From Rhodococcus rhodochrous (GTDB lineage: Bacteria > Actinomycetota > Actinomycetes > Mycobacteriales > Mycobacteriaceae): 64,000 nucleotides of DNA. How positions within the stretch are numbered: position 1 is the first letter of the stretch; every line of letters begins with the position of its first letter. Of the stretch, positions 1 through 14,333 are shown piece by piece. The stretch spans positions 2,409,444 to 2,473,443 of the forward strand of contig NZ_LT906450.1 in NCBI RefSeq assembly GCF_900187265.1, read 5' to 3'. The translations under genes were made by a program, and so were the position numbers. The notes under the pieces are model-generated. The model was given only the letters and a program-made list of their open reading frames with translations, had not been told where the DNA came from and did not search any database.

Positions 1-669
<669 letters not shown>

Positions 670-673
670 TCCG

Positions 674-1165
674 ATGCGGATGGAGCAGATGTACCAGGAA
701 GTGATCCTGGACCACTACAAGCACCCGCACAATCGCGGACTGCGCGAGCCGTTCGGCGCCGAAGTGCACCACGTCAACCCGACCTGCGGCGACGAGGTGA
801 CCCTGCGCGTGCACATCGACGGCGACACCGTCGCCGACGTCTCCTACGACGGGCAGGGCTGCTCGATCAGCCAGGCGTCGACGTCCGTGCTCACCGACCA
901 GGTGATCGGTGTTCCGCTCGGCGACGCGCTGAAGATCGTCGAGGGGTTCGTCGAGATGGTCGGCAGCCGCGGCACCGTCGAGGGCGACGAGGACCTGATC
1001 GGCGACGGCATCGCGTTCGCCGGCGTCGCGAAGTACCCGGCGCGCGTGAAGTGCGCGTTGCTGGGCTGGATGGCCTTCAAGGACGCGGTCGCGCAGACCG
1101 TGGACGCCGCCCCCGCCGACCTGGCAGGTGGCGCGCACACCCTTTCGAGCGGAGGACAGAACTGA
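674..1165 (+). CDS. sufU: Fe-S assembly sulfur acceptor SufU
   Basis: SufU is a 163-residue zinc protein of the IscU-like fold that accepts sulfur from SufS. It starts YQEVILDHYKHPHNRG, typical of the family, and carries the three conserved cysteines in NPTCGDE, QGCSIS and RVKCALL, plus the Asp that completes the zinc site. It starts 4 bp after sufS, and its stop overlaps the next start (TGATG). In Gram-positive and actinobacterial SUF systems SufU acts as a sulfurtransferase partner of SufS rather than as a scaffold. The length is normal. Confidence 0.95.
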   Translation: MRMEQMYQEVILDHYKHPHNRGLREPFGAEVHHVNPTCGDEVTLRVHIDGDTVADVSYDGQGCSISQASTSVLTDQVIGVPLGDALKIVEGFVEMVGSRGTVEGDEDLIGDGIAFAGVAKYPARVKCALLGWMAFKDAVAQTVDAAPADLAGGAHTLSSGGQN

Positions 1166-1584
1166 TGACCGAACCCGCACCGGGCACCGTGAACACCGAC
1201 GAGAATCCGACGGCCGAGTCCGGCGAGGACGAGACCTCGACGCTGGTCGCGGCCACGGCTCCGCCGCTGGATCCGGGCCGCCTCGACGAACTCGAGGAAG
1301 CGCTGCGCGACGTCGTCGACCCCGAGCTCGGCATCAACGTCGTCGATCTCGGTCTCGTCTACGGGATCTCCGAGGTCGACGAGACCGTGACCGTGGACAT
1401 GACGCTGACCTCGGCGGCGTGCCCCCTCACCGATGTCATCGAGGAGCAGGCCAAGGGCGCACTCGTGCGCAGCGGCCTGTGCGACGAGCTGCGTATCAAC
1501 TGGGTGTGGATGCCGCCGTGGGGTCCCGACAAGATCACCGACGACGGACGCGAGCAACTGCGCGCACTCGGGTTCACCGTCTGA
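1165..1584 (+). CDS. DUF59/MIP18-type Fe-S assembly protein (SufT-like)
   Basis: This 139-residue protein has an acidic, low-complexity N-terminus of about 35 residues followed by a DUF59 domain (EEALRDVVDPELGINVVDLGLVY, then SAACPLTDVIEEQ and a C-terminal VWMPPWGPD motif). It matches the position and type of Rv1466 at the end of the mycobacterial suf operon. DUF59 proteins help insert or mature Fe-S clusters in target proteins. The ATG overlaps the sufU stop, so translation is coupled. It is the last gene before a strong hairpin, so it closes the operon. Confidence 0.9.
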   Translation: MTEPAPGTVNTDENPTAESGEDETSTLVAATAPPLDPGRLDELEEALRDVVDPELGINVVDLGLVYGISEVDETVTVDMTLTSAACPLTDVIEEQAKGALVRSGLCDELRINWVWMPPWGPDKITDDGREQLRALGFTV

Positions 1585-1610
1585 TCCGGCTGTCTCCGGC
1601 TCCGAGCCTC

Positions 1611-1649
1611 GGCGCCTGATCTCCGACTTCTCGTCGGAGCTCAGGCGCC
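1611..1649. terminator. Bidirectional hairpin between sufT-like gene and ku
   Basis: The arms GGCGCCTGA (1611-1619) and TCAGGCGCC (1641-1649) enclose a second stem, CTCCGAC/GTCGGAG, with loop TTCTC and one mismatch (1620/1640). It sits between two convergent genes and includes the ku stop codon. There is no long U-tract, as is usual for actinobacterial terminators. Confidence 0.75.
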
Positions 1650-2681
1650 TTTGCGTTCGCCGGAGGTCTTCTTGGCGGCCGTCTTCTTCGCAGGACTCTT
1701 CTTGGCCGCCGCACTCTTGGACGCGGTCTTCTTCGCTGTGCTCTTCTTCGCGGGACTCTTCTTCGCCGTGCTCTTCGACGCCGTGCTCTTCGATGCGGTC
1801 TTCTTCGCGGGGGCCTTCTTCTTCGCGCCCTCGTCCTCGTCTTCGTCGTCGTCCTTCGAGGACTTCTTCCCGCCGGAGGACGAACCGGAGGGGACCTTCT
1901 TGTCCGCCGCGTCGACGCTGCGCTGCAGGGCCGCAACGAGGTCGAGGACCTCGGCGTCCTCTTCGTCGGTGTCGGGTTCGGCGACCTGGAAGACCTTCTC
2001 GCCGCCGCGGGCGAGGGCCTCGTCGATCAGGGTGCGCAGTTCCACCTGGTACTCGTCGGTGAACTCGGTGGGATCGAAATCGTCGGACATCGACTCGACG
2101 AGGGTCTCGGCCATCGCGAGTTCGCGTTGCTTCGGCTTCTCGATGTCGTCCAGCGACTCGAACTCGGCCGCGCGGACCTCGTCGGGCCACAACAGGGTCT
2201 GCAGGATGAGCAGTCCGTCGCGGGTGCGCAGCGCCGCCAACCGGGTGCGCTGACGAAGGGTGAAGTGCACCAGCGCCGTCCGGTCGCTCTGTTCGAGGGT
2301 CGCGGCGAGCAGGCCGTAGGCCTTCGGCGACGACGAATCGGGTTCGAGATAGTAGGACTTCTCGAACAGGATCGGATCGATCTGCTCGGTGGGCACGAAC
2401 TGCAGCACCGGGATCTCGTGCTTCTCGGCGGCGGGGAGCTTGTCGAAATCCTCGTCGGTGAGCACCACCCGCTCGCCGTCCTCGGAGTCGTACGCCTTGT
2501 CGATGTCCTGGTAGGGGACGACCTCACCGCACTCGGTGCACACGCGCTGATATTTGATCCGCCCGCCGTCCTTCGCGTGCACCTGGTGGAAGGAGATGTC
2601 GTGCGACTCGGTGGCCGAATACACCTTCACCGGGACGTTGACGAGGCCGAACGCGAGTGAGCCTTTCCAGATCGACCGCAT
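1641..2681 (-). CDS. ku: Non-homologous end-joining protein Ku
   Basis: This is bacterial Ku, which binds DNA ends and recruits the ligase LigD. The 346-residue protein opens MRSIWKGSLAFGLVNVPVKVYSAT, the standard Ku start, so the ATG at 2681 is preferred over longer upstream openings. The Ku core covers about residues 1-255. An acidic patch (KDDDEDEDEG) follows, then a long tail of KKxxAKK/SPAKK repeats to the end. Lysine-rich extended tails occur in mycobacterial and Streptomyces Ku and bind DNA. No ligD is visible within the window. It lies 98 bp downstream of the cyclase gene on the same strand. The tail is compositionally biased but in frame throughout. Confidence 0.96.
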   Translation of the reverse strand: MRSIWKGSLAFGLVNVPVKVYSATESHDISFHQVHAKDGGRIKYQRVCTECGEVVPYQDIDKAYDSEDGERVVLTDEDFDKLPAAEKHEIPVLQFVPTEQIDPILFEKSYYLEPDSSSPKAYGLLAATLEQSDRTALVHFTLRQRTRLAALRTRDGLLILQTLLWPDEVRAAEFESLDDIEKPKQRELAMAETLVESMSDDFDPTEFTDEYQVELRTLIDEALARGGEKVFQVAEPDTDEEDAEVLDLVAALQRSVDAADKKVPSGSSSGGKKSSKDDDEDEDEGAKKKAPAKKTASKSTASKSTAKKSPAKKSTAKKTASKSAAAKKSPAKKTAAKKTSGERKGA

Positions 2682-2779
2682 GTGTCCATCATGATCGACA
2701 CCTCGGGAGCACGCTGGAAAGCTGCGAAACTCACCGGCGGGTTCGTCGAGACGTTCGCCACACCGCCGCATCCGTCGGA

Positions 2780-3895
2780 TCAGCGGAGCGAACGCAGAAT
2801 CGTCATGCGTGCGTCCATCGGCAGCACCCGGAACAACCGCCACATCGTGGCCGCCACGCCGGTCGCATCGTCGCGACCGGACAGGTAGGCGCGTTGCTGC
2901 TCGACCGGCAGAGCGAAGAACGCGTCGAAGAACTCGATCGCTCCGCGTGCGTCGAGTCGCAGCAGGACCCGCAGTCCCATCTGCCGGAGGGTCGCCACGG
3001 AGCGGGCGCGGACAGGCCACAGGACGCGGTCCGGATCCTCGCCGCGACGCATCGCATCGACCACCGCATCCGCCGTGGACAGGGCGGTCGCCACCGCGTA
3101 TCCCGTTGCGGGATGCATGAGGCCACCGCGAGCGCCGAAGCCGACCACCCCGGGTGCCGTCGGTGCGCCCTCGACGGCGAAGCGCACCCGTTCGACCACC
3201 TCGTCGCCGGTCGTACGCACGCCGCGCGCTTCGAGGCGGACGTGCAGGCGCCGTTCGAGTTCGCCGAGACCGAGTGCCGGGCGACCGACGAGGCAGGTCT
3301 CCTCGACGATCGTGCGTCCGTCACCGGCGGGCACCGCGTACAGGAAGGACGGCACGTCGTCGGGGCCGGTGCCGTTGTCGCGACGCCAGTCCATGAACCA
3401 GGCGGCGTGACCGTCGAGCGCCGGAGAAGCGATCGCATCGTCCACGATCAGCCCGAACGCCGTCTGCTGAGCGTGTCCCGGATCGGCGGGAACCCCGCGG
3501 GCATCGACGACGTAGCGCGCAGGCATCCTGCGACCGTCCCCGAGGACCACACCGTCCGCATCGACGTCGCGTACCCGGCCCGTCACCACCGTGACCTCAT
3601 CGAGGGCGAGGAACTCCTGCAGGCGCGTCGTGTCCAGCACCCGGTAGGCGCGATCGACGGTGTGGGGTCCGGTCGTCCATGCTGCGGGGCTGTCGATGTG
3701 CGCTGCCACCACCTCGTCGGGCAGCCAGGCGGGTAGTTCGTCGGCCCACGCCGCGTAGGTCGCGGTCCACCGGCGCTGCGGGCGCACGTCGACGGCCGTC
3801 ACCGACAGTCCGGCCGCGGCCGCCCGGAACGCCAGCGCACGGCCGGCGGGACCGAGTCCGGCCACGACGAGGTCGGTGGGGGGAAGGTGGGTCAC
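2780..3895 (-). CDS. Lycopene cyclase family FAD enzyme (CrtL/CrtY type)
   Basis: This is a 371-residue flavoprotein of the lycopene beta-cyclase family. The N-terminal dinucleotide-binding motif DLVVAGLGPAGRALAFRAAAAGL is followed by ARYVVDARG, then a central YAVPAGDGRTIVEETCL segment and GARGGLMHPATGYAVATAL near the C-terminus, all family signatures. It should cyclise the ends of lycopene to beta-ionone rings in carotenoid synthesis. Such CrtL-type cyclases are known in Rhodococcus, where they sit apart from the main crt cluster, as here. The start is GTG at 3895. No other carotenoid gene is visible nearby. Confidence 0.88.
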   Translation of the reverse strand: MTHLPPTDLVVAGLGPAGRALAFRAAAAGLSVTAVDVRPQRRWTATYAAWADELPAWLPDEVVAAHIDSPAAWTTGPHTVDRAYRVLDTTRLQEFLALDEVTVVTGRVRDVDADGVVLGDGRRMPARYVVDARGVPADPGHAQQTAFGLIVDDAIASPALDGHAAWFMDWRRDNGTGPDDVPSFLYAVPAGDGRTIVEETCLVGRPALGLGELERRLHVRLEARGVRTTGDEVVERVRFAVEGAPTAPGVVGFGARGGLMHPATGYAVATALSTADAVVDAMRRGEDPDRVLWPVRARSVATLRQMGLRVLLRLDARGAIEFFDAFFALPVEQQRAYLSGRDDATGVAATMWRLFRVLPMDARMTILRSLR

Positions 3896-4063
3896 GGGCG
3901 CCAGCCTAGGTCGCGTGCGGAGAGCTCCCTGGCTGCGCGTGGTCAGGGGTAGCGCATCTCACCGTGGGGGAGGGGCGCTGTCACGGTAAAATGAGTGGTT
4001 CGTGTGCCCGGCTGTTTGCCACCATGGCACCCAACCATCGTCTTTCTTCCTAGGAGCCCGTGC

Positions 4064-5695
<1,632 letters not shown>

Positions 5696-5815
5696 TCGGG
5701 CTGCCGGTCGGATCCGCCCCCTGATCCGCTCCCGCTGGTCCGATCTGCGTCCGCGCAACCTGACAGTCCTCTAGCCTGGGAAAGGGACCTTTGGCGAGGG
5801 CGCAGGGAGGATCCG

Positions 5816-6067
5816 ATGGCGCGAAATTCCGGTGGTGGAGAGACGACCTACGCGAAGGGAGCCCGAGTTACAGGCGAATCGCGGGACCGCTTGCAGGAGG
5901 ATCTGAAGCGCCGCTACGAGGAAGGCGCGAGCATTCGGAGGCTCGCGCAGGAAACCGGTCGATCCTACGGTTTCGTGCACAACGTTCTCGTGGAGTCGCA
6001 GGTGCGGCTGCGGGGCCGCGGCGGCCCGAACCGTCGTCGGGCGGCAGCGAGCGACGAGAAGGCGTGA
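5816..6067 (+). CDS. Small helix-turn-helix protein (Rv1473A-like)
   Basis: This is an 83-residue basic protein. The central segment RLQEDLKRRYEEGASIRRLAQETGRSYGFVHNVLVESQVRLRGRG is a predicted helix-turn-helix of the resolvase/Hin-like DNA-binding type. The termini are polar. Its place between the ABC-F ATPase and the convergent acnR gene equals that of Rv1473A in M. tuberculosis. A GGGAGGATCCG Shine-Dalgarno region precedes the ATG. The target is unknown. Confidence 0.85.
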   Translation: MARNSGGGETTYAKGARVTGESRDRLQEDLKRRYEEGASIRRLAQETGRSYGFVHNVLVESQVRLRGRGGPNRRRAAASDEKA

Positions 6068-6084
6068 GGAACGGATCCGGCGCG

Positions 6085-6651
6085 TCAGTCGCGGCGACGC
6101 ACGGATTCCTCGACGAGGTCGAGAACCGCGACGAGGTCCTGTTCGGTGTGCCCTGAAGCGAGGCGGGCGACGAGCCCGTCGAGCACGAGGTCGAGATAAC
6201 CCAGAACGACTTCGGTCGGCACGTCGTCGCGTAGCCGGCCCGCTTCGCGCTGCCGTTCGAGGCGCCCGACGGTGGCCTCGGTGAGTTCGGCCGAATGCTG
6301 CATCCACGCCTTCGCGAACTCGGGGTCGGTGCGGAGGCGGCGCGTGATCTCGAGCCGAGTCCCGAGCCAGTCGAACTGGTCGGGGGAGGACAGCATGTCG
6401 CGCATGACCTGCACGAGACCCTCGTTGGCCGCGACGTCGGCCATCCGTCTCGCATCCTCCTGGGCGAGGGCGAGGAACAGTCCGTCCTTGTCCTTGAAAT
6501 GGTGGAAGATCGCGCCACGGGACAGACCCGTGGCGTCTTCGAGCAGTCGCACGGTCGCGCCGTCGTAACCGTATTCGGCGAAGCAGCGACGGGCACCGTC
6601 GAGGATCTGCCTGCGCCGCGCGGCGAGATGGTCCTCACTGACCTTGGGCAC
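6085..6651 (-). CDS. acnR: TetR-family repressor of aconitase (AcnR)
   Basis: This is a 188-residue TetR regulator. The N-terminal HTH (RRQILDGARRCFAEYGYDGATVRLLEDATGLSRGAIFHHFKDKDGLFLAL) is canonical. It lies directly downstream of acn on the same strand, as AcnR does in Corynebacterium glutamicum, where it represses acn. An AcnR-type operator upstream of acn in this window (9691-9706) supports the assignment. The start is GTG (MPKVSEDH), with GGAAGTGG upstream. A hairpin between acn and this gene probably limits but does not abolish read-through. Confidence 0.93.
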   Translation of the reverse strand: MPKVSEDHLAARRRQILDGARRCFAEYGYDGATVRLLEDATGLSRGAIFHHFKDKDGLFLALAQEDARRMADVAANEGLVQVMRDMLSSPDQFDWLGTRLEITRRLRTDPEFAKAWMQHSAELTEATVGRLERQREAGRLRDDVPTEVVLGYLDLVLDGLVARLASGHTEQDLVAVLDLVEESVRRRD

Positions 6652-6680
6652 GCGCCACTTCCTTTCGGCTCGATGGAGAC

Positions 6681-6715
6681 GGCGGGCCCGAGACGAGTCT
6701 CGTCCCGGGCCCGCC
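6681..6715 (-). terminator. Hairpin between acn and acnR
   Basis: The arms GGCGGGCCCG (6681-6690) and CGGGCCCGCC (6706-6715) enclose GACGAG/CTCGTC with a single A/C mismatch and a one-base loop as drawn. It lies about 40 bases after the acn stop and ahead of acnR, so it can act as a terminator or partial attenuator. Confidence 0.7.
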
Positions 6716-6756
6716 GCTTCACACGGATGTGACCGATCGGGTCACGAGCACTGCTC

Positions 6757-10452
<3,696 letters not shown>

Positions 10453-10677
10453 GGTCTCTTTCGCGTCACCGCGGGCGTGATTTCGGGGCTGTCCGCGCCT
10501 CTTTCGCGACGGAACCCGGCAGGGAGGATCGTTCGGCATCCTCACGGTCTTCCTCGGTGTCCTCGCCGTGTTCGTTCGGCGTTCTTTCCGCCGATCTTCG
10601 TGACTGTCATGCGACATACCCCTGTGGTGTCGTACGGTTCTCATGACGCTCTTGGGGAAGGTGTGTCACAACCCGGC

Positions 10678-10810
10678 TCGTGGGGACGCTGCCCACGACC
10701 GGTGTACGACTGCAGCGTGTGAGCCGTGGGGCACCCACGGCCGGCGGATGCTGCCTGCCTTCCTCGGGTCGTCTGGCCGGATGTCTCGGCCACCAGGTGC
10801 GACCGAGGGA
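10678..10810 (+). promoter_or_regulatory. Structured leader upstream of ripA
   Basis: The 365-bp gap 10453-10817 has no credible gene, but its last 140 bases fold well. There are perfect stems at 10678-10684/10692-10698 (TCGTGGG/CCCACGA), 10724-10730/10734-10740 (CCGTGGG/CCCACGG) and 10774-10779/10787-10792 (TGGCCG/CGGCCA). A stem CCTCGG (10762-10767)/CCGAGG (10803-10808) would overlap the Shine-Dalgarno of ripA. c-di-AMP (ydaO) riboswitches are known before actinobacterial NlpC/P60 and rpf genes. I could not match the ydaO consensus by eye, so the class is open. Confidence 0.4.
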
Positions 10811-10817
10811 GACGCAA

Positions 10818-12767
10818 GTGAGACGGTTCGGTATCCACGGAGGGATTCCGCGACGGTCGGGGCCGGACGGCACCGCCACGACGCTCACTGCAGGCCGTCG
10901 ACCCGACGGACCGGCACCCGGTCGCGCCCCGCGGACGCGTACCGGCACGCTCCTTGCCGGTTTGGGGTTGGTCACAGCCGTGCTCCTCACCGTGACCACC
11001 ACGGCGTCCGCCGCACCGCCCCCGCCGCCGAACCCCTCCGACGCCGAGATCGACCGCGCGGGTGCAGCGGTCGCGGCCAACATCGATCGGGTCGGGCAGC
11101 TGATCGTCCGGATCGCCGACGCGGATCAGCAGCTCGCCGAGCTCGATGCGCAGGTCGCCATCCGCCGCGAGGACGTCAACCGGGCGCTCGTCGACCTCCA
11201 GAGCGCGCGCGACGCGGCGGACCTCGCCGAGCGGGTGGTCGTGGACTCCCGCCGCGCACTCGACGACGCCGCCGACCGGATCGCCGCTGCCCAGAAGAAC
11301 TTCGACGCGTTCGTCCGCGACAGCTACACCCGCGGCGCCAACTCGGTCTCCCTCGCGGCCTTCCTCGATGTCGACGGGCCCGACGATCTGCTCGACCGCG
11401 CCCAGGTCATGCGACTGCTGTCGGCCGGGCGCACCGCAGTGCTCGATGCGCTCCAGCGCGCCCGGGCCCAGGAGGCCAACTCCCATTCGCGGGCACGCGC
11501 AGCCAAGCTCGAGGCCGATGCGGCAGCGGAGGCCGCCGAGCAGCGCAGGGCAGAGGCAGAGGCCGCGATCGCCGTCGCGCGAGCCGAACTCGGTCGGCAG
11601 GCCGTCGAGAAGTCACGTATCGAGCAGGAACGTGCGAGCGCGCAGAGCGAACTCGACCGGGCCCGCGTCAACGTCGCGGGCCTCGAAGGGCAACGCGCGC
11701 AGTACCAGGACTGGGAGCGTCGCCGCGCGGCCGAGGAAGCAGCTGCCGCAGCGGCCGCAGAGGCGGCACGGGTCGCGGCGGCGGAGGCGGCCGAGCGGGT
11801 CGCCGCCGACGCCGCAGCCCGAGCGCGCGCGGCGGAACTCGCCAACGGCCGGCGCCCCCACACCCTGATCGAGGAATCTCCGTCGACCGGCGGCAGCGAC
11901 GTCACCTCACCGGGTGAGGTCACCACCGAATCCGGAGCGTCGGACGGCAGTGACACCGATGCGAGTGGCCCCGATAGGAGTGACACCGACGCGAGTACGC
12001 CGGATTACACCGAGGACGTCACCGTCCCCGATTACGGCGACCGGGGAAGCGTCCTGGACGACGTTCTGGACGACACGGACAGTGGAACGGTCCCGGATTA
12101 CGACGACGGTGGAACCGTCCCCGATGACACCGACGACACCGTCCCGGACGATACCGACAGCGGCACGATCCCGGACGAGGACGACGACGAGGGCACCGGT
12201 AGCGACGGTGGGATCGACTGGGACAACCCGGATCCGGGCGACCCCGTCTTCGAATCCCCGGGATCGGGCACCGGAGGATCGGGTTCCCGTCCCTCCACAC
12301 CGAATTCGACGCCCAGCACCCCGTCGCGTCCGTCCGTCACCGGTCCCGCTGCGGTGGAGATCGTCATCGACCGCGCGATGTCCCAGATCGGCGTCCCGTA
12401 CGCCTGGGGTGGTGGAAACGAGAACGGCCCGACCCGCGGTATCCGCGACGGCGGCGTCGCCGACGTCCACGGCGACTACGCCAAGGTCGGCTTCGACTGT
12501 TCCGGGCTGATGATCTACGCATTCGCGGGCATCGGCATCTCGCTCCCGCACTACACCGGCTACCAGTACACGGCAGGCACGCAGGTCCCGTCGTCGCAGA
12601 TGAGGCGGGGCGACATGATCTTCTACGGGCCCAACGCCAGCCAGCACGTCGCGTTGTATCTCGGTGACGGACAGATGCTCGAGGCGCCGCAGTCGGGATC
12701 GTTCGTGAAGATCTCGCCGGTACGCTGGGGCGGCATGACACCGTACGTGGTGCGCATGGTGTCGTGA
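10818..12767 (+). CDS. Peptidoglycan endopeptidase RipA-like (NlpC/P60)
   Basis: This 649-residue secreted cell-wall hydrolase should cut the D-Glu-mDAP peptide bond in septal peptidoglycan. It has a basic N-terminus and signal peptide (TGTLLAGLGLVTAVLLTVTTTASA-APPP), a long coiled-coil (about residues 70-350), an acidic Asp/Thr/Ser/Pro linker with repeated TVPDD/TIPDE units (about 370-500), and a C-terminal NlpC/P60 domain. The catalytic Cys561 is in GFDCSGLM and His610 in QHVALYLGDG. The GTG at 10818 has GAGGGAG upstream. It corresponds to Rv1477 by position. The acidic linker is unusual, and no ripB follows it. Confidence 0.93.
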   Translation: MRRFGIHGGIPRRSGPDGTATTLTAGRRPDGPAPGRAPRTRTGTLLAGLGLVTAVLLTVTTTASAAPPPPPNPSDAEIDRAGAAVAANIDRVGQLIVRIADADQQLAELDAQVAIRREDVNRALVDLQSARDAADLAERVVVDSRRALDDAADRIAAAQKNFDAFVRDSYTRGANSVSLAAFLDVDGPDDLLDRAQVMRLLSAGRTAVLDALQRARAQEANSHSRARAAKLEADAAAEAAEQRRAEAEAAIAVARAELGRQAVEKSRIEQERASAQSELDRARVNVAGLEGQRAQYQDWERRRAAEEAAAAAAAEAARVAAAEAAERVAADAAARARAAELANGRRPHTLIEESPSTGGSDVTSPGEVTTESGASDGSDTDASGPDRSDTDASTPDYTEDVTVPDYGDRGSVLDDVLDDTDSGTVPDYDDGGTVPDDTDDTVPDDTDSGTIPDEDDDEGTGSDGGIDWDNPDPGDPVFESPGSGTGGSGSRPSTPNSTPSTPSRPSVTGPAAVEIVIDRAMSQIGVPYAWGGGNENGPTRGIRDGGVADVHGDYAKVGFDCSGLMIYAFAGIGISLPHYTGYQYTAGTQVPSSQMRRGDMIFYGPNASQHVALYLGDGQMLEAPQSGSFVKISPVRWGGMTPYVVRMVS

Positions 12768-12938
12768 GGGCGAGGTTTGCCGCGGCCCTCGCACCACCGA
12801 GGAGGGGCTTCATCCGGTCGTTTCCGGGTGCCGTCTCCCGGTCGGTGCAGGGGCGACGACACACCGAGCCGGCACCTGCAATAGTGGTGCAGCAGGTGTT
12901 TCCAGCGGAGCGACGTAGGCGAAAGCGGTGGATTGTTG

Positions 12939-14333
12939 GTGACCTCACGCGAGGGTGGGACGTCCGGTTCGGCAACGCCGGGCAACGAGGGCGGTAACGA
13001 CGGACGCAAGAACAACCAGGCTGCGGCGGGCGCCGCGCCGGCGCCGAAGGCGGCCGGCGTGAACGGTCCGGCCCCGCAGGGGTCCGGTGCGAACGCCCAA
13101 CCGGCTCCGCAGGGGCCCGGTGCGAACGCCCAGCAGGGACCTGGTGCGACCGCTCAGCCGGCAGCCGGCGTGAACACTTCGCCTGCTCCGCAGACAGCCG
13201 GCGCGAATATGCGGAAACCCGGCGACGCTCCCGCGAAGGCGTACGACCCGGCCGACGACGTCCGTCTCCTCGAACGGGCCATCTACGAGGTCAAGCGTGT
13301 GATCGTCGGCCAGGATCTGCTGGTCGAGCGGATGCTCGTCGGTGTGCTCGCGCGCGGGCACGTGTTGCTCGAAGGCGTTCCCGGCGTCGCGAAGACGCTG
13401 GCCGTCGAGACCTTCGCGAAGGTCGTCGGTGGATCGTTCTCGCGCGTGCAGTTCACTCCCGACCTCGTGCCGACCGACCTCGTCGGTACCCGCATCTACC
13501 GGCAGGGACGCGAGGAGTTCGACACCGAACTCGGACCCGTCGTCGCGAACTTCGTGCTCGCCGACGAGATCAACCGCGCCCCGGCGAAGGTGCAGTCGGC
13601 GCTGCTCGAGGTGATGGCCGAACGCCACGTCACCATCGGCGGCAAGACCTTCCCGATGCCCGAGCCGTTCCTCGTGATGGCGACGCAGAACCCCATCGAG
13701 AACGAGGGCGTCTACCCGTTGCCGGAAGCGCAGCGCGACCGCTTCCTCTTCAAGGTCCTCGTCGATTACCCGACGGTGGAGGAGGAACGCGAGATCGTCT
13801 ACCGGATGGGTGTCGCCGCTCCCGAACCGAAGCAGGTGCTCGACAACGAGCAGCTCCTGCGCCTGCAGAAGATCGCCGGACGTGTGTTCGTGCACCACGC
13901 GCTCGTCGACTACGTCGTGCGGGTCATCTTCGCGACGCGTCGGCCCGCCGAGCTCGGCCTGCACGACGTGCAGGGCTGGATCGCCTACGGTGCCTCGCCT
14001 CGCGCGACGCTCGGCATCATCTCCTCGGCGCGTGCCCTGGCGCTCGTGCGCGGCCGCGACTACGTGGTGCCGCAGGACATCGTCGACGTCATTCCCGATG
14101 TGCTCCGTCACCGCCTGGTGCTGTCCTACGACGCGCTCGCGGACGATGTCTCCCCGGACCAGATCATCACGCGCATCCTGCAGACCGTGGGTCTTCCGCA
14201 GGTCGCCCCGCAGGCCAACGCACCCGTACCGACCGCGACTCCCGGCCCGGCGCCCGCGGATCCGCGGGCCGTTGCCGGTCAGCAGGCGCCCGTCGGTGCA
14301 CCCGGTCCGCAGGGAGGTGCGGGCGCGCGGTGA
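12939..14333 (+). CDS. moxR: MoxR-family AAA+ ATPase
   Basis: This 464-residue ATPase is of the MoxR chaperone type. Residues 1-100 are low-complexity Ala/Gly/Pro/Gln with repeated APQG/GANAQ units. The AAA core follows, with Walker A GVPGVAKT near residue 146, LADEINRAPAKVQSALLEVM (Walker B) and MATQNPIENEGVYPLPEAQRDRF. It is the first gene of a moxR-DUF58-VWA set that overlaps stop to start, equal to Rv1479-Rv1481. MoxR proteins assist maturation of VWA partners. The start is uncertain: GTG 12939 (VTSREGG) resembles the mycobacterial MTSAGG start, but TTG at 12933 or 12936 is possible. Confidence 0.92.
   Translation: MTSREGGTSGSATPGNEGGNDGRKNNQAAAGAAPAPKAAGVNGPAPQGSGANAQPAPQGPGANAQQGPGATAQPAAGVNTSPAPQTAGANMRKPGDAPAKAYDPADDVRLLERAIYEVKRVIVGQDLLVERMLVGVLARGHVLLEGVPGVAKTLAVETFAKVVGGSFSRVQFTPDLVPTDLVGTRIYRQGREEFDTELGPVVANFVLADEINRAPAKVQSALLEVMAERHVTIGGKTFPMPEPFLVMATQNPIENEGVYPLPEAQRDRFLFKVLVDYPTVEEEREIVYRMGVAAPEPKQVLDNEQLLRLQKIAGRVFVHHALVDYVVRVIFATRRPAELGLHDVQGWIAYGASPRATLGIISSARALALVRGRDYVVPQDIVDVIPDVLRHRLVLSYDALADDVSPDQIITRILQTVGLPQVAPQANAPVPTATPGPAPADPRAVAGQQAPVGAPGPQGGAGAR

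Noticed and set aside
10678-10810. Definite ydaO (c-di-AMP) riboswitch call
   Set aside because: The stems are clear but I could not match the conserved ydaO core by eye, so it is listed only as a structured leader.
12768-12938. Search for a ripB remnant between ripA and moxR
   Set aside because: Only 171 bp is present and neither strand shows an NlpC/P60 fragment.
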